A stretch of 47,683 nucleotides of DNA from Azoarcus sp. (GCA_030604735.1 JAUVVG010000029.1:1-47683); one strand, 5' to 3'; positions 29,071 through 38,244 are shown, numbered from the stretch's first letter. Notes: a model not told the origin generated them from the letters alone. Made by a program: numbers and translations.

Positions 29071-29184
29071 GGTTGACGGTGCGAGCCTTCAGCGACGAAG
29101 CGAGACGCGCCGGGCCTTCAAGGATAGAACGGCGCCGCCCGTCGGGAAAACGATCCGGTCGGTTCCATCGCGCGGCCGGGTTGT

Positions 29185-30126
29185 GTGCCGGTGACGCCTG
29201 ATCTGCCCGATTCCCCGACCGAGCCGGCCATCGAGGGTCTCGCGCTGCCGCCGGACTGCGAGGCCTATCTCGTGCATCTTGCCACCCAGCGTCGCGCCGC
29301 GCTGTTGACGCTGGAGCATTACCGGCGCGATCTGGTTCGGCTGGCGGCGCTGGCCGGCGACAAGGCGCTGGATACATTGACCGGCCACGATATCCGCCGC
29401 TTCGCCGCGCGTCTGCATGCGCAGGGGCTGGGCGGGCGCTCGATTGCGCGGGTGTTGTCGGCCTGGCGGGGTTGCTTCCGCTGGTGGCAGCGCCACGGCA
29501 AGGTCGAGATCAATCCGGTCGAAGGCGTTCGGGCCCCGAAATCGTCGCGGCGACTTCCCAAGACCCTGACCCCTGACCAGGCGATTGCGCTGCTCGAGTC
29601 CGAACCGGAGGAGGGGCTGGAGGTCCGCGACCGGGCCATGTTCGAGTTGCTTTACTCGTCCGGCCTGCGGGTGGCCGAGTTGGCCTCGCTGAACCGGTCC
29701 GGCAGCATAGACCGCGAGCAGGGTCTGGTCACCGTGCTGGGCAAACGTGGCAAGTTCAGGAGCGTGCCGGTCGGTGCGCCGGCGCTGATCGCGCTGGGGG
29801 CCTGGCTGGAAGTGCTTGAGCAGTGGGCGCCCGCGCACGAGGAGGCGCTATTCGTGACCCGCAGCGGCACCCGGATGGGCACGAGCGCGATTCGCGCCAG
29901 GTTGTCGCGCTGGGCACGCGAGCATGCGCTCGGGGTGCATGTCCATCCGCACATGCTGCGCCACAGTTTTGCGAGTCATCTGCTGCAGTCCAGCGGCGAT
30001 CTGCGCGCGGTGCAGGAACTGCTCGGTCACGCCAGCATCCGCAGTACCCAGGTGTACACCCATCTCGATTTTCAGCATCTGGCCAAGGTGTACGATGCCG
30101 CGCATCCCAGGGCGCGCAAACGTTGA
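29185..30126 (+). CDS. xerC: Site-specific tyrosine recombinase XerC
   Basis: A 313-residue tyrosine recombinase with an N-terminal core-binding domain and catalytic domain containing SGLRVAELASL (first Arg), HMLRHSFASHLL (His and second Arg), LGHASIRSTQVYTH with nucleophile Y291. It acts with XerD at dif to resolve chromosome dimers. The dapF-DUF484-xerC context separates it from phage integrases. The start is GTG at 29185 with a poor ribosome site; a GTG two codons downstream is possible. Confidence 0.93.
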   Translation: MPVTPDLPDSPTEPAIEGLALPPDCEAYLVHLATQRRAALLTLEHYRRDLVRLAALAGDKALDTLTGHDIRRFAARLHAQGLGGRSIARVLSAWRGCFRWWQRHGKVEINPVEGVRAPKSSRRLPKTLTPDQAIALLESEPEEGLEVRDRAMFELLYSSGLRVAELASLNRSGSIDREQGLVTVLGKRGKFRSVPVGAPALIALGAWLEVLEQWAPAHEEALFVTRSGTRMGTSAIRARLSRWAREHALGVHVHPHMLRHSFASHLLQSSGDLRAVQELLGHASIRSTQVYTHLDFQHLAKVYDAAHPRARKR

Positions 30127-30438
30127 GCACACCGGGGCGCTCGTTTCCCGCTCGGGCCCTCGCCAGGTCGGCTGGCGATCGCCCCGGTCCGTTGATTCAC
30201 GAACTCCCGTCGCGGGGAAGGCGCCGAAGTCCGGTGCTGGCGAGATCCTGGGGTCCGCGCTGGGCGTGAGGGAACGGTATCTGGGCTCATAGATTCCCGG
30301 TTGATGGCCGTCAAGGGACTTTCGCCCAGCGTGGGTAATATGCACGGGTGGTCCGGGGCTCGCTTCGGTTATGCTGCATCAAACTATCTCGAGTATCCCT
30401 GCCGCGTATGGCGCCGAACAGCGCGGTTGTGTGCCCCA
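30127..30438. other. Intergenic region without recognised content
   Basis: The 312 bases between xerC and the winged-helix gene show no gene, repeat or strong hairpin. A TATGCT word at about 30371 could be a -10 element for the downstream gene but lacks a matching -35. Confidence 0.5.
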
Positions 30439-30975
30439 ATGTCAAAGAAAAATAAATCTCCCCCCGCCGATCTGCCCAGCAGTGGCTCGTCTCAGAATGG
30501 ACTGCACATGCGCGGGGTCGATGCCCGGCGCTTGTTGCGGACGGTGTCGCTGATTCTGGCCCAGCATCAGTTGCACAGCCTCAAGCGCTTGTATGAAGAG
30601 TTCGAGCGCGACATTCTGCTCCCGATGCTGCTCGCGGAGATCGCGTTGCACAACATCGGCGTGCTCGAGAATGGGTCCAAGATCGAGTTCGAAGAGACCG
30701 GTTCGGATGAAACCGAGTGCAGGCTGCGTCCCTGCAATGCCTATTCCATTGCGGCGGCGACTGGACTGCCGCGCGAAACGGTTCGGCGCAAGATAGGGCG
30801 GCTGGTCGAGTTGGGCTGGATCAACAAGCGCCACAACGGTCATCTCTATGTCAGCTCGTCCGCGCTGGCCTACTTCGGCGATTTGCTGCGCTCGCGCGAC
30901 TTGCCGGAATTGATCGACATCACCGACAGGGTTCGACGCCTTTACGCCGAAGCGGGCAAGTCGCTGCCCAGGTAA
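30439..30975 (+). CDS. Winged-helix DNA-binding protein of unknown role
   Basis: A 178-residue protein. Residues about 95-140 (NAYSIAAATGLPRETVRRKIGRLVELGWI then NGHLYVSSSAL) form a clear winged helix-turn-helix with a recognition helix and beta hairpin, like MarR or Crp-type DNA-binding domains. The first half is helical, with no recognised ligand domain. I chose the ATG at 30439 (MSKKNKSPP); the frame is open to 30301 but that part is unlike a natural N-terminus. It probably regulates unknown targets. It lies 58 bases before rlmI. Confidence 0.72.
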   Translation: MSKKNKSPPADLPSSGSSQNGLHMRGVDARRLLRTVSLILAQHQLHSLKRLYEEFERDILLPMLLAEIALHNIGVLENGSKIEFEETGSDETECRLRPCNAYSIAAATGLPRETVRRKIGRLVELGWINKRHNGHLYVSSSALAYFGDLLRSRDLPELIDITDRVRRLYAEAGKSLPR

Positions 30976-31033
30976 GCGGACGGCGTGGGTTCCGATTAGA
31001 ATCGACGCCTTTACCGCTGCAGGTTCGACGGCC

Positions 31034-32224
31034 ATGACCCGACTCGTACTCAAACCCGGCAAGGAGCGCTCCCTGCTGCGTCGCCACCCGTGGGTGTTCG
31101 AAGGCTCGGTCGCCGGGCTGGAAGGACGGGCACGACCCGGCGACACGGTCGAAGTGGTCGCGGATGACGGGCGCTTTCTGGCCCGGGCGGCCTGGTCTCC
31201 GTCGTCGAAAATCCGTGCCAGGGTGTGGACCTTCGATCAGAACGAGTCCATCGATCACGCTTTCTTCAAACGCAAGGTCGCCGCCTCGGTGGCACGTCGC
31301 CAGCGTCATCCGATGCTGTCGGGGCAGGACGGGCTGCGGTTGATCCATGGCGAATCCGACGGCTTGCCGGGCGTGATCGCCGACCGCTTCGGCAAAGTCA
31401 TCGTGTTGCAACTGACCAGCGCAGGCGCCGACAAGTGGCGCACCGCGATCGTCGCCGGGCTGACCCAGGCGACCGGCTGCGAGACCGTCTATGAACGCTC
31501 GGACTCCGAAGTGCGCGGGCTGGAAGGGCTGGAGCCGGTGTCCGGCTGCATCGCCGGCGAACTGCCGGTCGAGACGCTCACGATTGTCGAGAACGGCGTC
31601 CGGATGGTGGTCGACGTCGTTGGCGGGCACAAGACCGGGTTCTACCTGGATCAGCGTGACAACCGCCTGCTGACCGGCCAGCTTGCCGCAGGGCGAACGG
31701 TATTGAACTGCTTTTGCTACACCGGCGGGTTTTCGCTGCAGGCGCTGGCTGGCGGTGCGTCCTCGGTGTTGTCGGTCGATTCATCCGCCCCGGCACTCGA
31801 GATCGCCCGTACCCACCTCGCGCTCAACCCCCAACTCGACGCGGCGCGTGCCGAGTGGTTGCAGGCCGACGTGTTCGAGGCCTTGCGCCAGTTCAAGCGC
31901 GACGAGCGCAGATTCGACCTGATCGTGCTCGATCCGCCCAAATTCGCGCCGTCGGCCGCGCATGCCGACCGGGCAGCCCGGGCCTACAAGGACATCAACC
32001 TGTTCGGTTTCCGTCTGCTCAATCCCGGGGGCATCCTGATGACCTACTCGTGCTCCGGCGGCATCGGGCAGGAGCTGTTTCAGAAGATCGTCGCCGGGGC
32101 GGCCAGTGACGCTGGTGTCGATGCGCGCATCATCCACCGTCTGTCAGCCGCGCCGGACCACCCGATCGGGCTGGCCGTGCCCGAAGGCGAGTACCTCAAG
32201 GGGCTGGCGGTCGAGGTCGGCTGA
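31034..32224 (+). CDS. rlmI: 23S rRNA (cytosine-1962-C5)-methyltransferase RlmI family
   Basis: A 396-residue class I methyltransferase with an N-terminal PUA domain (LVLKPGKERSLLRRHPWVFEGSV), a central RlmI-like linker domain and a Rossmann domain with LNCFCYTGGFSLQAL (SAM motif), VLDPPKFAP (motif IV) and TYSCSGGI carrying the catalytic cysteine. This is the layout of RlmI/RlmK family m5C methyltransferases; the E. coli target is C1962 of 23S rRNA. Convergent with the small membrane protein gene that follows. Confidence 0.9.
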   Translation: MTRLVLKPGKERSLLRRHPWVFEGSVAGLEGRARPGDTVEVVADDGRFLARAAWSPSSKIRARVWTFDQNESIDHAFFKRKVAASVARRQRHPMLSGQDGLRLIHGESDGLPGVIADRFGKVIVLQLTSAGADKWRTAIVAGLTQATGCETVYERSDSEVRGLEGLEPVSGCIAGELPVETLTIVENGVRMVVDVVGGHKTGFYLDQRDNRLLTGQLAAGRTVLNCFCYTGGFSLQALAGGASSVLSVDSSAPALEIARTHLALNPQLDAARAEWLQADVFEALRQFKRDERRFDLIVLDPPKFAPSAAHADRAARAYKDINLFGFRLLNPGGILMTYSCSGGIGQELFQKIVAGAASDAGVDARIIHRLSAAPDHPIGLAVPEGEYLKGLAVEVG

Positions 32225-32231
32225 TGAAGGC

Positions 32232-32576
32232 TCAGCGAGTCTCGCTGTAGCGCCGGGATTCCGGGTTCGGGCCGTATGTGCCGAGGTGGAAGGCCGCGTT
32301 GATCAGGCCGATGACCAGCATCAACAGCAGGAAGAAGCGCCACTGCCAGCGTTTTGGGGCGGCTGTGCCCTGCGCGTTGCTCGCCTGGCGGATGATCATG
32401 AAGCCGAGTCCCGCGGTGGTCAGTAGTGCGAGGCCGAGCAGGCGCGAGGACAAGCCGTCGAGGTGGGTCGCATAGGAGGGGTCGAAGCGGTCCGGCCAGT
32501 AGAACTCCGGGCCTTGCAGCAGGTACAAGCCACCGATCAGGCAGAGGATGATCACGAAGGCCTGAAAGGTGCGCAT
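32232..32576 (-). CDS. Small membrane protein of unknown function
   Basis: A 114-residue protein with three hydrophobic helices (about 5-20, 44-60 and 80-95). The loop after the first helix contains a GPEFYWPDRFDP segment. I recognise no family with confidence. It lies 24 bases after ruvB on the same strand and so is probably the last gene of the ruv transcript. Confidence 0.6.
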   Translation of the reverse strand: MRTFQAFVIILCLIGGLYLLQGPEFYWPDRFDPSYATHLDGLSSRLLGLALLTTAGLGFMIIRQASNAQGTAAPKRWQWRFFLLLMLVIGLINAAFHLGTYGPNPESRRYSETR

Positions 32577-32600
32577 GTCAGCGACTCCGGGTGTGCGACC

Positions 32601-33650
32601 CTAGCGGAACAGGTCGCCGTCCCCCTGACCTGGCCGGGCCAGGCCGAAATGCTGCCAGATCGACGCGGTCGCGATCCGTCCGCGCGGGGTGCGCTGCAGA
32701 TAGCCTTGCTGGATCAGGTAGGGCTCGAGCACGTCCTCGATGGTGTCGGTCGACTCGCCGATGGCCGCAGCGATGTTGTCCAGTCCGACTGGTCCGCCGC
32801 CGAACTTCTCCAGCATCGCGCTGAGCAGCTTGCGGTCCATCAGGTCCAGTCCAAGGTGATCGACATCCAGCATCACCAGCGCCGCATCGGCCACGCCTGC
32901 GCTGATATGGCCCTGGGCCTTGACCTCTGCATAGTCGCGCACCCGCCGCAGCAGACGGTTGGCGATGCGGGGTGTGCCGCGCGAGCGCCGTGCGATCTCC
33001 AGCGCGCCAGCTGGGTCGATCTCGACCTTGAGCAGCCGGGCCGAGCGGTCGACGATGAAGGTCAACTCTTCCGGGGTGTAGAACTCCAGCCGGGCGACGA
33101 TGCCGAAGCGGTCGCGCAAGGGATTGGTCAGCATACCGGCGCGGGTGGTTGCACCGACCAGCGTGAAGGGCGGCAGGTCGAGCTTGACCGAGCGCGCCGC
33201 CGGGCCTTCGCCGATCATGATGTCGAGCTGGAAGTCCTCCAGCGCGGGGTACAGGATTTCCTCGACCACCGGTGAGAGGCGGTGGATCTCGTCGATGAAG
33301 AGCACGTCCTGCGGTTCGAGATTGGTCAGCAGCGCAGCGAGGTCGCCGGCCCGCTCCAGCACCGGCCCGGAGGTCTGGCGCAGATTCACGCCCATTTCGG
33401 CCGCGACGATATGGGCGAGCGTGGTCTTGCCCAGGCCCGGGGGGCCGAACAACAGCACATGGTCCAGCGCCTCGCTGCGGTTGCGCGCGGCCTGGATGAA
33501 GATCTCGAGCTGTTCGCGGATCTTGGCCTGGCCGACATACTCCGCCAGCCGCTTCGGGCGCAAGGCGCGCTCGATCGCGTCTTCCTGGCGGTCGGCCGGC
33601 TGGGCGGAAATCAGGCGGGGGGGCTGGAGCTTATCGGTTTCGATGGTCAT
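32601..33650 (-). CDS. ruvB: Holliday junction branch migration ATPase RuvB
   Basis: A 349-residue AAA+ protein with Walker A GPPGLGKT (69-76), Walker [11 protein letters not shown], sensor GATTRAGML and the C-terminal winged helix (LQRTPRGR). With RuvA it drives branch migration. In this genome ruvB is separated from ruvA by a two-gene module with its own promoter, which may now drive ruvB. ruvC is about 20 kb away. Confidence 0.97.
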   Translation of the reverse strand: MTIETDKLQPPRLISAQPADRQEDAIERALRPKRLAEYVGQAKIREQLEIFIQAARNRSEALDHVLLFGPPGLGKTTLAHIVAAEMGVNLRQTSGPVLERAGDLAALLTNLEPQDVLFIDEIHRLSPVVEEILYPALEDFQLDIMIGEGPAARSVKLDLPPFTLVGATTRAGMLTNPLRDRFGIVARLEFYTPEELTFIVDRSARLLKVEIDPAGALEIARRSRGTPRIANRLLRRVRDYAEVKAQGHISAGVADAALVMLDVDHLGLDLMDRKLLSAMLEKFGGGPVGLDNIAAAIGESTDTIEDVLEPYLIQQGYLQRTPRGRIATASIWQHFGLARPGQGDGDLFR

Positions 33651-33705
33651 TTGTGTATTGTCGCCAAAGTGCCGCCTGGTGGCGTGGCTGCGATCGGCAG
33701 CGGTA

Positions 33706-33909
33706 TCAATCCGGGCCGACGATGCGGCGTGGCGATCTTTCGCTGCGGGCGAGTGCGATCTCGAGGGCGGTCTCGAGGCGGATTACGCGCTCGTTGAGCT
33801 GCTCGATCTTGCGTTGCTGACTGACCATGGTTTCGGCCATGCGCTCGATCTTGTCGTTCATGCGGATGACCGTGGTGATCGCATCCCACATCTTATCGGT
33901 GACGCCCAT
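33706..33909 (-). CDS. Small coiled-coil protein, partner of the ribbon-helix-helix gene
   Basis: A 67-residue protein. Residues 15-55 are a strong heptad-type coiled coil ([32 protein letters not shown]) and the C-terminus is basic. I recognise no family. Its ATG shares a base with the stop of the upstream ribbon-helix-helix gene (TGATG), a tight coupling. It could be an oligomerisation partner, or the second member of a toxin-antitoxin-like or mobilisation-type pair, but no toxin fold is visible. Confidence 0.62.
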   Translation of the reverse strand: MGVTDKMWDAITTVIRMNDKIERMAETMVSQQRKIEQLNERVIRLETALEIALARSERSPRRIVGPD

Positions 33910-34190
33910 CAGCGTTGGCCCGCCGCCCGGTCCTGCGCGTCGATACGGGCCTCGGATTCGGCGACGAAGGCCAGGGCGTCGTCGATCGCCTTGCCCGCGC
34001 GCTCCGTGGTGATGACCATCTGATCGATCATGCCGGCGAGCAGCTTCTCGTCCTCTGGCGCCCGAAATGCTGCCGCGGCCTGACGAAGGTACTCGCCCAT
34101 GGACAGGTTCGATTCCTTGGCCATGTGAGCGATTTGCGCCTTCTCCTGCGGGGTGACCAGAACGGGAATGCGTTCAGTAGCGGTAGCCAT
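33909..34190 (-). CDS. Ribbon-helix-helix type small DNA-binding protein
   Basis: A 93-residue protein. The first 42 residues (TERIPVLVTPQEKAQIAHMAKESNLSMGEYLRQAA) read as a beta strand and two helices of the ribbon-helix-helix fold, as in CopG/MobC-like proteins; the rest is helical. It has an AGGAGA ribosome site and its own sigma-70 promoter with palindromes over the -35 and start region, so autoregulation is likely. Relatives are common on plasmids and integrative elements, so the pair may be a small acquired module between ruvA and ruvB. Confidence 0.72.
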   Translation of the reverse strand: MATATERIPVLVTPQEKAQIAHMAKESNLSMGEYLRQAAAAFRAPEDEKLLAGMIDQMVITTERAGKAIDDALAFVAESEARIDAQDRAAGQR

Positions 34191-34205
34191 GAGGACTCTC
34201 CTGTG

Positions 34206-34220
34206 CATGTGCTGTACATG
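34206..34220 (-). promoter_or_regulatory. Palindromic operator candidate at the start site of the ribbon-helix-helix gene
   Basis: CATGT-GCTGT-ACATG is a perfect inverted repeat covering the predicted transcription start, 16 bases before the gene. This fits binding by a dimeric ribbon-helix-helix repressor. Confidence 0.55.
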
Positions 34221-34223
34221 TCC

Positions 34224-34251
34224 ATTCTAGAGCAGCTGTGCAGCACGTCAA
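34224..34251 (-). promoter_or_regulatory. Sigma-70 promoter of the ribbon-helix-helix gene
   Basis: On the minus strand TTGACG (34246-34251), 16-base spacer and TAGAAT (34224-34229). It starts only 14 bases before the ruvA stop at 34265 is reached going upstream, so the module and ruvB can be transcribed independently of ruvA. Confidence 0.72.
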
Positions 34252-34261
34252 GCAGTGCTGC
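34240..34261 (-). promoter_or_regulatory. Second palindrome over the -35 box
   Basis: GCAGCAC (34240-34246) and GTGCTGC (34255-34261) form a 7-bp inverted repeat whose spacer contains most of the -35 hexamer. It could be a second repressor site or a weak stem-loop ending ruvA. Confidence 0.45.
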
Positions 34262-34264
34262 GGA

Positions 34265-34861
34265 TCAGGCTTTGGACAAGGTCCGCAAGGCGAGCCGTAT
34301 GCCATCTGAAACCTGGGCCTCTTCGGGCAAACCTTTCATTGCCGATAGCGCCTCGCGTTCGTTGTAGCCCAGTGCCAGCAGGGCGTTGAGGATGTCGCTG
34401 CGGGCATCCGGCGGGGCGGCGGTGAGCGCTACACCGCTACCTTGCAAGCTCGGCAAGGCCTTGCCGAGCTTGTCGCGCAACTCCAGCAGCAAGCGCTCGG
34501 CGGTCTTCTTGCCGATGCCGGGAATCTTCACCAGCCGGCCGGATTCCTGCAGCGCCACCGCCTGGGCGAGGTCGGATACCGACAGGCCGGACAACACCGC
34601 CAGCGCGGTGCGGGCACCGATGCCCGAGACCTTGAGTAACTGCCGGAAGGCCGTGCGCTCGTCGTCGCGGGCGAAGCCATACAGGAAGTGACCGTCCTCG
34701 CGCACCGCGAAATGGGTGAACAGCGTCACCCGCTCGCCGGTGGCCGGCAGACCGTAAAAGGTGCTCATCGGCACGTCGAGCTCGTAGCCGACGCCGTGGC
34801 AGTCGCGCACGATCTGCGGGGGATTCTTTTCCAGCAACAGGCCGGTAATGCGTCCGATCAT
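34265..34861 (-). CDS. ruvA: Holliday junction branch migration protein RuvA
   Basis: A 198-residue protein of normal length with the OB-fold start [27 protein letters not shown], two helix-hairpin-helix motifs ([16 protein letters not shown] and [16 protein letters not shown]) and the C-terminal RuvB-binding domain ([15 protein letters not shown]). It clamps Holliday junctions for RuvB. The open frame upstream of 34861 runs through a REP array and is not coding. ruvC is not upstream, contrary to the common order. Confidence 0.97.
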   Translation of the reverse strand: MIGRITGLLLEKNPPQIVRDCHGVGYELDVPMSTFYGLPATGERVTLFTHFAVREDGHFLYGFARDDERTAFRQLLKVSGIGARTALAVLSGLSVSDLAQAVALQESGRLVKIPGIGKKTAERLLLELRDKLGKALPSLQGSGVALTAAPPDARSDILNALLALGYNEREALSAMKGLPEEAQVSDGIRLALRTLSKA

Positions 34862-34916
34862 GATGTGCAGGTCAGGTGAGGATGGAGAGAGTGGGGCAAT
34901 GACGTCGAAGAACGGC

Positions 34917-35157
34917 GTAGGAGCGTCGCGAGCCGCAAACGTGTGGGGTAGTGCGCGCGAGGTGCTGATTCCGGCCGCTGCTTTTCGCCGCTCGCGCGGC
35001 TCCCACAAGGGGTCTTGAGGTCCGGGTGCGGTGTGGGAGCGGCGCGAGCCGCGAAATCGGCCGAATGCATGCTTCAGACGCCCTTTCGCGCCTTGCGGCG
35101 CTCCCACAGGGACCGGATGCGTAGGGGGCGAGGTAGGAGCGGCGCAAGCCGCGAAAG
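34917..35157. repeat. Array of five REP-like palindromes in alternating orientation
   Basis: Units at 34917-34939 (+), 34982-35006 (-), 35033-35057 (+), 35084-35107 (-) and 35133-35157 (+). All have the GTRGGAGC...GCGAA frame; stems vary (for example GCGGC-GCGA-GCCGC, GCGCC-GCAA-GGCGC). Alternating orientation and 24-30-bp spacers are like the BIMEs of enterobacteria and pseudomonads. They fill the 308-bp gap between ruvA and the prenyltransferase gene; no gene is present. Confidence 0.85.
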
Positions 35158-35169
35158 CGCATGATGTGT

Positions 35170-36114
35170 TCATGCGCGCCAGTCGAAGGCCAGCGCTGTA
35201 GCGAGGATCAGGCCGTGCAAACAGGCGGCGGAGATGGTCAGTTTGATCGCGCGCCCCAGTTCGGCAGGCTGGCGGGCGTGTTCGCGCAGGTCGCGGGCGG
35301 CGTTGAACGACAACACGATCGTGATCGCCGCGGCGGCGCAGGCCTGGGGCAGGGCCTCCCCGCCGACCTGCATGATCAGCCAGCCGTAAGCCATGACCGC
35401 GATCCCGAAATAGCCCCATTTCGCGCTGTCTGGGCCGAGGATCACGACCAGCGTCCGCTTGCCGGCGGCCTTGTCGCCGTCATGGTCGGGAAACTGGTTG
35501 ATGAAGAGCAGATTGGCGACCAGCAAGGCGAATGACAGGCCGGCCGCGACCGGGGTCCAGGCGAACTCGCCCCGCTGCACGAAATCGGCGCCGACCACCA
35601 CCAGCAACCAGCAGGCGACGATCACCGCTTCGCCCGCTCCGCGCGCCACCAGCTTGAGTGGTGGCGCCGAGTAGGCCCAGCCGAGAAACAGACCCGCCGC
35701 GCCTATCCAGATCAAGGCGGCGTCCGAACGCCAGGCCAGCCACAGGCCAAGGGGTACGACCAGGGCAAGCAGGCCATAGCCGAACCGGCCGGTTTGGCGC
35801 GTGCTCATCACCCCGTTCTGGATGAAGCGGCTACCGCCCGTAAATGGGAAAAGGCGGCCGGTGTTGGCCTCGTCCGCTCCGTTCAGCGCGTCATGGTAGT
35901 CGTTGATCACATTGCCGGCCGCGTGGGCGAGCAGTCCGAACAGGACGGTCGCCAGCGCGGTGAGCGGCGCGACGCCGGCCCCGCCGGCATGGGCCGAGGC
36001 CAGGCCGATCAGGCAGGCGACCAGCGTGACCGACAGAAAGGCCGGCCGGGTCGCCGCGAGGTAGCGGACAAACGGGTTGGAGAACTGCTGGAGGGTGGGT
36101 TCCGCCGGGAGCAT
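35170..36114 (-). CDS. UbiA-superfamily prenyltransferase (MenA-like)
   Basis: A 314-residue membrane protein with about nine helices and both aspartate-rich motifs of UbiA prenyltransferases: [12 protein letters not shown] in loop 2 and [16 protein letters not shown] in loop 6. The second motif resembles MenA-type 1,4-dihydroxy-2-naphthoate prenyltransferases more than UbiA. The aromatic acceptor cannot be decided from sequence, and no other menaquinone gene is in the window. It lies 13 bases after rng on the same strand. Confidence 0.85.
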   Translation of the reverse strand: MLPAEPTLQQFSNPFVRYLAATRPAFLSVTLVACLIGLASAHAGGAGVAPLTALATVLFGLLAHAAGNVINDYHDALNGADEANTGRLFPFTGGSRFIQNGVMSTRQTGRFGYGLLALVVPLGLWLAWRSDAALIWIGAAGLFLGWAYSAPPLKLVARGAGEAVIVACWLLVVVGADFVQRGEFAWTPVAAGLSFALLVANLLFINQFPDHDGDKAAGKRTLVVILGPDSAKWGYFGIAVMAYGWLIMQVGGEALPQACAAAAITIVLSFNAARDLREHARQPAELGRAIKLTISAACLHGLILATALAFDWRA

Positions 36115-36127
36115 GGTGTTCTTGGAG

Positions 36128-37600
36128 TCAGAGCAGCACGATGTCGAACTGCTCCTGGGTGTAGCTGGCTTCCGGGTGGAGCGAGACCTTCTTGCTGATG
36201 AAGTCCGACAGCATGGCCAGGGCCTGGGATTCCTCGTCGAGGAAAAGATCGATCACGTTCGGTGCGGCGAGCACGCGGAATTCGCGGGCGTTGAACTGGC
36301 GTGCCTCGCGCAGCAGTTCGCGCAGGATCTCGTAGCACACGGTGCGGGCGGTCTTGACCTCGCCGCGGCCTTCGCAGGTCGGGCAGGGTTCGCACAGCAG
36401 GTGGGCGAGCGATTCGCGGGTGCGCTTGCGGGTCATCTCGACCAGGCCGAGCGCGGTGAAGCCGTTGACGCTCATCTTGGTGTGATCGCGCGACAAGGCC
36501 TTGCGGAATTCCTCCAGCACCATCTCGCGATGCTCCGGGTTCTCCATGTCGATGAAGTCGATGATGATGATGCCCCCCAGGTTGCGCAGCCGCAGCTGGC
36601 GGGCGATGGTCTGGGCCGATTCGAGGTTGGTCTTGAAGATGGTGTCGTCGAAGTTGCGCGCGCCGACAAAACCGCCGGTGTTCACGTCGACCGTCGTCAT
36701 CGCTTCGGTCTGGTCGATGATCAGGTAGCCGCCGGATTTGAGCTCGACCCGACGCGCCAGTGCCTTCTGGATCTCTTCCTCGATGTTGTGCAGGTCGAAC
36801 AGCGGACGCTCGCCGCTGTAGTGCTCGAGCAGCGGCAGCACCTTGGGGCTGTATTCGGAGGCGAAGGCGCCGAGCTTCTGGAAGTTTTCGCGCGAATCGA
36901 CCAGGATGCGAGTGGTTTCGCCATCGACCAGGTCGCGCAATACCCGCTGGCCGAGGTCGAGGTCTTCATGCAACAGGCTGGGCGGCAGGCGTCCGGTGGC
37001 GCGGCTGCGGATCTCGGACCATAACTTGCGCAGATAGGCGATGTCCGAGGCCAGCTCGTCGTCCGAAGCCGATTCGGCCATGGTGCGGACAATGAAGCCG
37101 CCGGTCTCGTCTTCCGGCACCAGCCGGGTCAGCCGGTCGCGCAGCGACTCGCGCTCGGTCTCGTCCTCGATCCGCTGCGAGATCCCGATATGCTTTTCCT
37201 GGGGCAGATAGACCAGCAGACGGCCTGCCAGACTGATCTGGGTGGACAGCCGCGCGCCCTTGGTGCCGATCGGATCTTTCAGGACCTGCACCGTCAGGCT
37301 CTGGCCTTCGGCCAGGATGCGTTCGATCGGCCGGTTGCCGTCGCTACCGTGCCCGTTACCGTTGTGACGCGGTTCGCTCCAGATGTCGGCGACATGGAGA
37401 AAGGCGGTGCGATCCAGCCCGATATCGATGAAGGCCGACTGCATGCCGGGCAGGACCCGCACCACCTTGCCCAGGTAGATGTTGCCGACGATGCCACGGT
37501 TGGCGGTACGCTCGACGTGCAGTTCCTGCACGATGCCTTGCTCGACCAGGGCGACCCGGGTCTCCTGGGGCGTAAAATTGATCAGGAATTCAATGCTCAT
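36128..37600 (-). CDS. rng: Ribonuclease G
   Basis: A 490-residue protein of the RNase E/G family: N-terminal MSIEFLINFTPQETRVA, an S1 domain (residues about 38-120), the RNase H-like/DNase I-like catalytic core with metal aspartates in IIIIDFIDME and DHTKMSVNGF, and the zinc-link CEPCPTCEGRG. Length matches RNase G, without the long RNase E tail. It processes 16S rRNA 5' ends and some mRNAs. The ATG overlaps the maf stop (ATGA at 37597-37600), in the conserved nadD-rsfS-rlmH-maf-rng order. Confidence 0.96.
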   Translation of the reverse strand: MSIEFLINFTPQETRVALVEQGIVQELHVERTANRGIVGNIYLGKVVRVLPGMQSAFIDIGLDRTAFLHVADIWSEPRHNGNGHGSDGNRPIERILAEGQSLTVQVLKDPIGTKGARLSTQISLAGRLLVYLPQEKHIGISQRIEDETERESLRDRLTRLVPEDETGGFIVRTMAESASDDELASDIAYLRKLWSEIRSRATGRLPPSLLHEDLDLGQRVLRDLVDGETTRILVDSRENFQKLGAFASEYSPKVLPLLEHYSGERPLFDLHNIEEEIQKALARRVELKSGGYLIIDQTEAMTTVDVNTGGFVGARNFDDTIFKTNLESAQTIARQLRLRNLGGIIIIDFIDMENPEHREMVLEEFRKALSRDHTKMSVNGFTALGLVEMTRKRTRESLAHLLCEPCPTCEGRGEVKTARTVCYEILRELLREARQFNAREFRVLAAPNVIDLFLDEESQALAMLSDFISKKVSLHPEASYTQEQFDIVLL

Positions 37601-38223
37601 CGAATAGGGTGGAGCCGATACCCAAAAGTGTCGAGCAACTGGGCGGTCTCGAACAACGGAAGACCCATTATGCCGGAATAGCTTCCGCGAATCTCTTCGA
37701 CGAAAATCGCCGCCTTGCCCTGAATACCGTAGGCGCCGGCCTTGTCCATCGGCTCGCCGCTGGCGACATAGTGGCGGATCTCGTCATCGTCCAGTGTCCG
37801 GAAGCGCACGCTATTCACATTGACGGCACTGCGAGTGCGCTCGCCGTCGCTCATCGCGATCGCGGTCAGCACCGTGTGTGTCCGTCCCGAGAGTTTATGC
37901 AGGATCGTGCGGGCTTCTTCCGGCGAGCCGGGCTTGCCGATGATCTCGCCGTCCAGTTCGAGGGTGGTGTCGGCCGCCAGCACCGGTTGGGGCGGCAGGT
38001 GCCGCCAGCGCAGGCGCTTGAAGCCGGCATCGGCCTTGGTCAGCGCCAGTCGCTCGACATAGCGGGCGACCTCCTCGTCGGGGTAGGGGGTTTCGTCCAC
38101 ATCGGCATCTTCGCCGCGCTCGCCGCTGCGAAAGACCAGCAGGTCGAAGTGCACGCCGATCTGGCGCAATAGTTCGCGCCGGCGGGGGCTGCGGGAGGCG
38201 AGGTAGATCTTGCTGGCCATCAT
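37597..38223 (-). CDS. maf: Maf-family nucleotide pyrophosphatase (YhdE type)
   Basis: A 208-residue house-cleaning pyrophosphatase with ASRSPRRRELL near the N-terminus, VLAADTTLELDGEIIGKP with the catalytic aspartate and the C-terminal GSYSGIMGLPL. YhdE-type Maf proteins hydrolyse dTTP, UTP and modified pyrimidine nucleotides to monophosphates. It overlaps rng by four bases and starts 21 bases after rlmH. Confidence 0.92.
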   Translation of the reverse strand: MMASKIYLASRSPRRRELLRQIGVHFDLLVFRSGERGEDADVDETPYPDEEVARYVERLALTKADAGFKRLRWRHLPPQPVLAADTTLELDGEIIGKPGSPEEARTILHKLSGRTHTVLTAIAMSDGERTRSAVNVNSVRFRTLDDDEIRHYVASGEPMDKAGAYGIQGKAAIFVEEIRGSYSGIMGLPLFETAQLLDTFGYRLHPIR

Positions 38224-38244
38224 GATGGGTGCCGTGGGTTCAAT

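Noticed and set aside
34917-35157. Possible CRISPR array
   Set aside because: Units alternate in orientation, are palindromic and differ in the stem; spacers are short and part of BIME-like structure.
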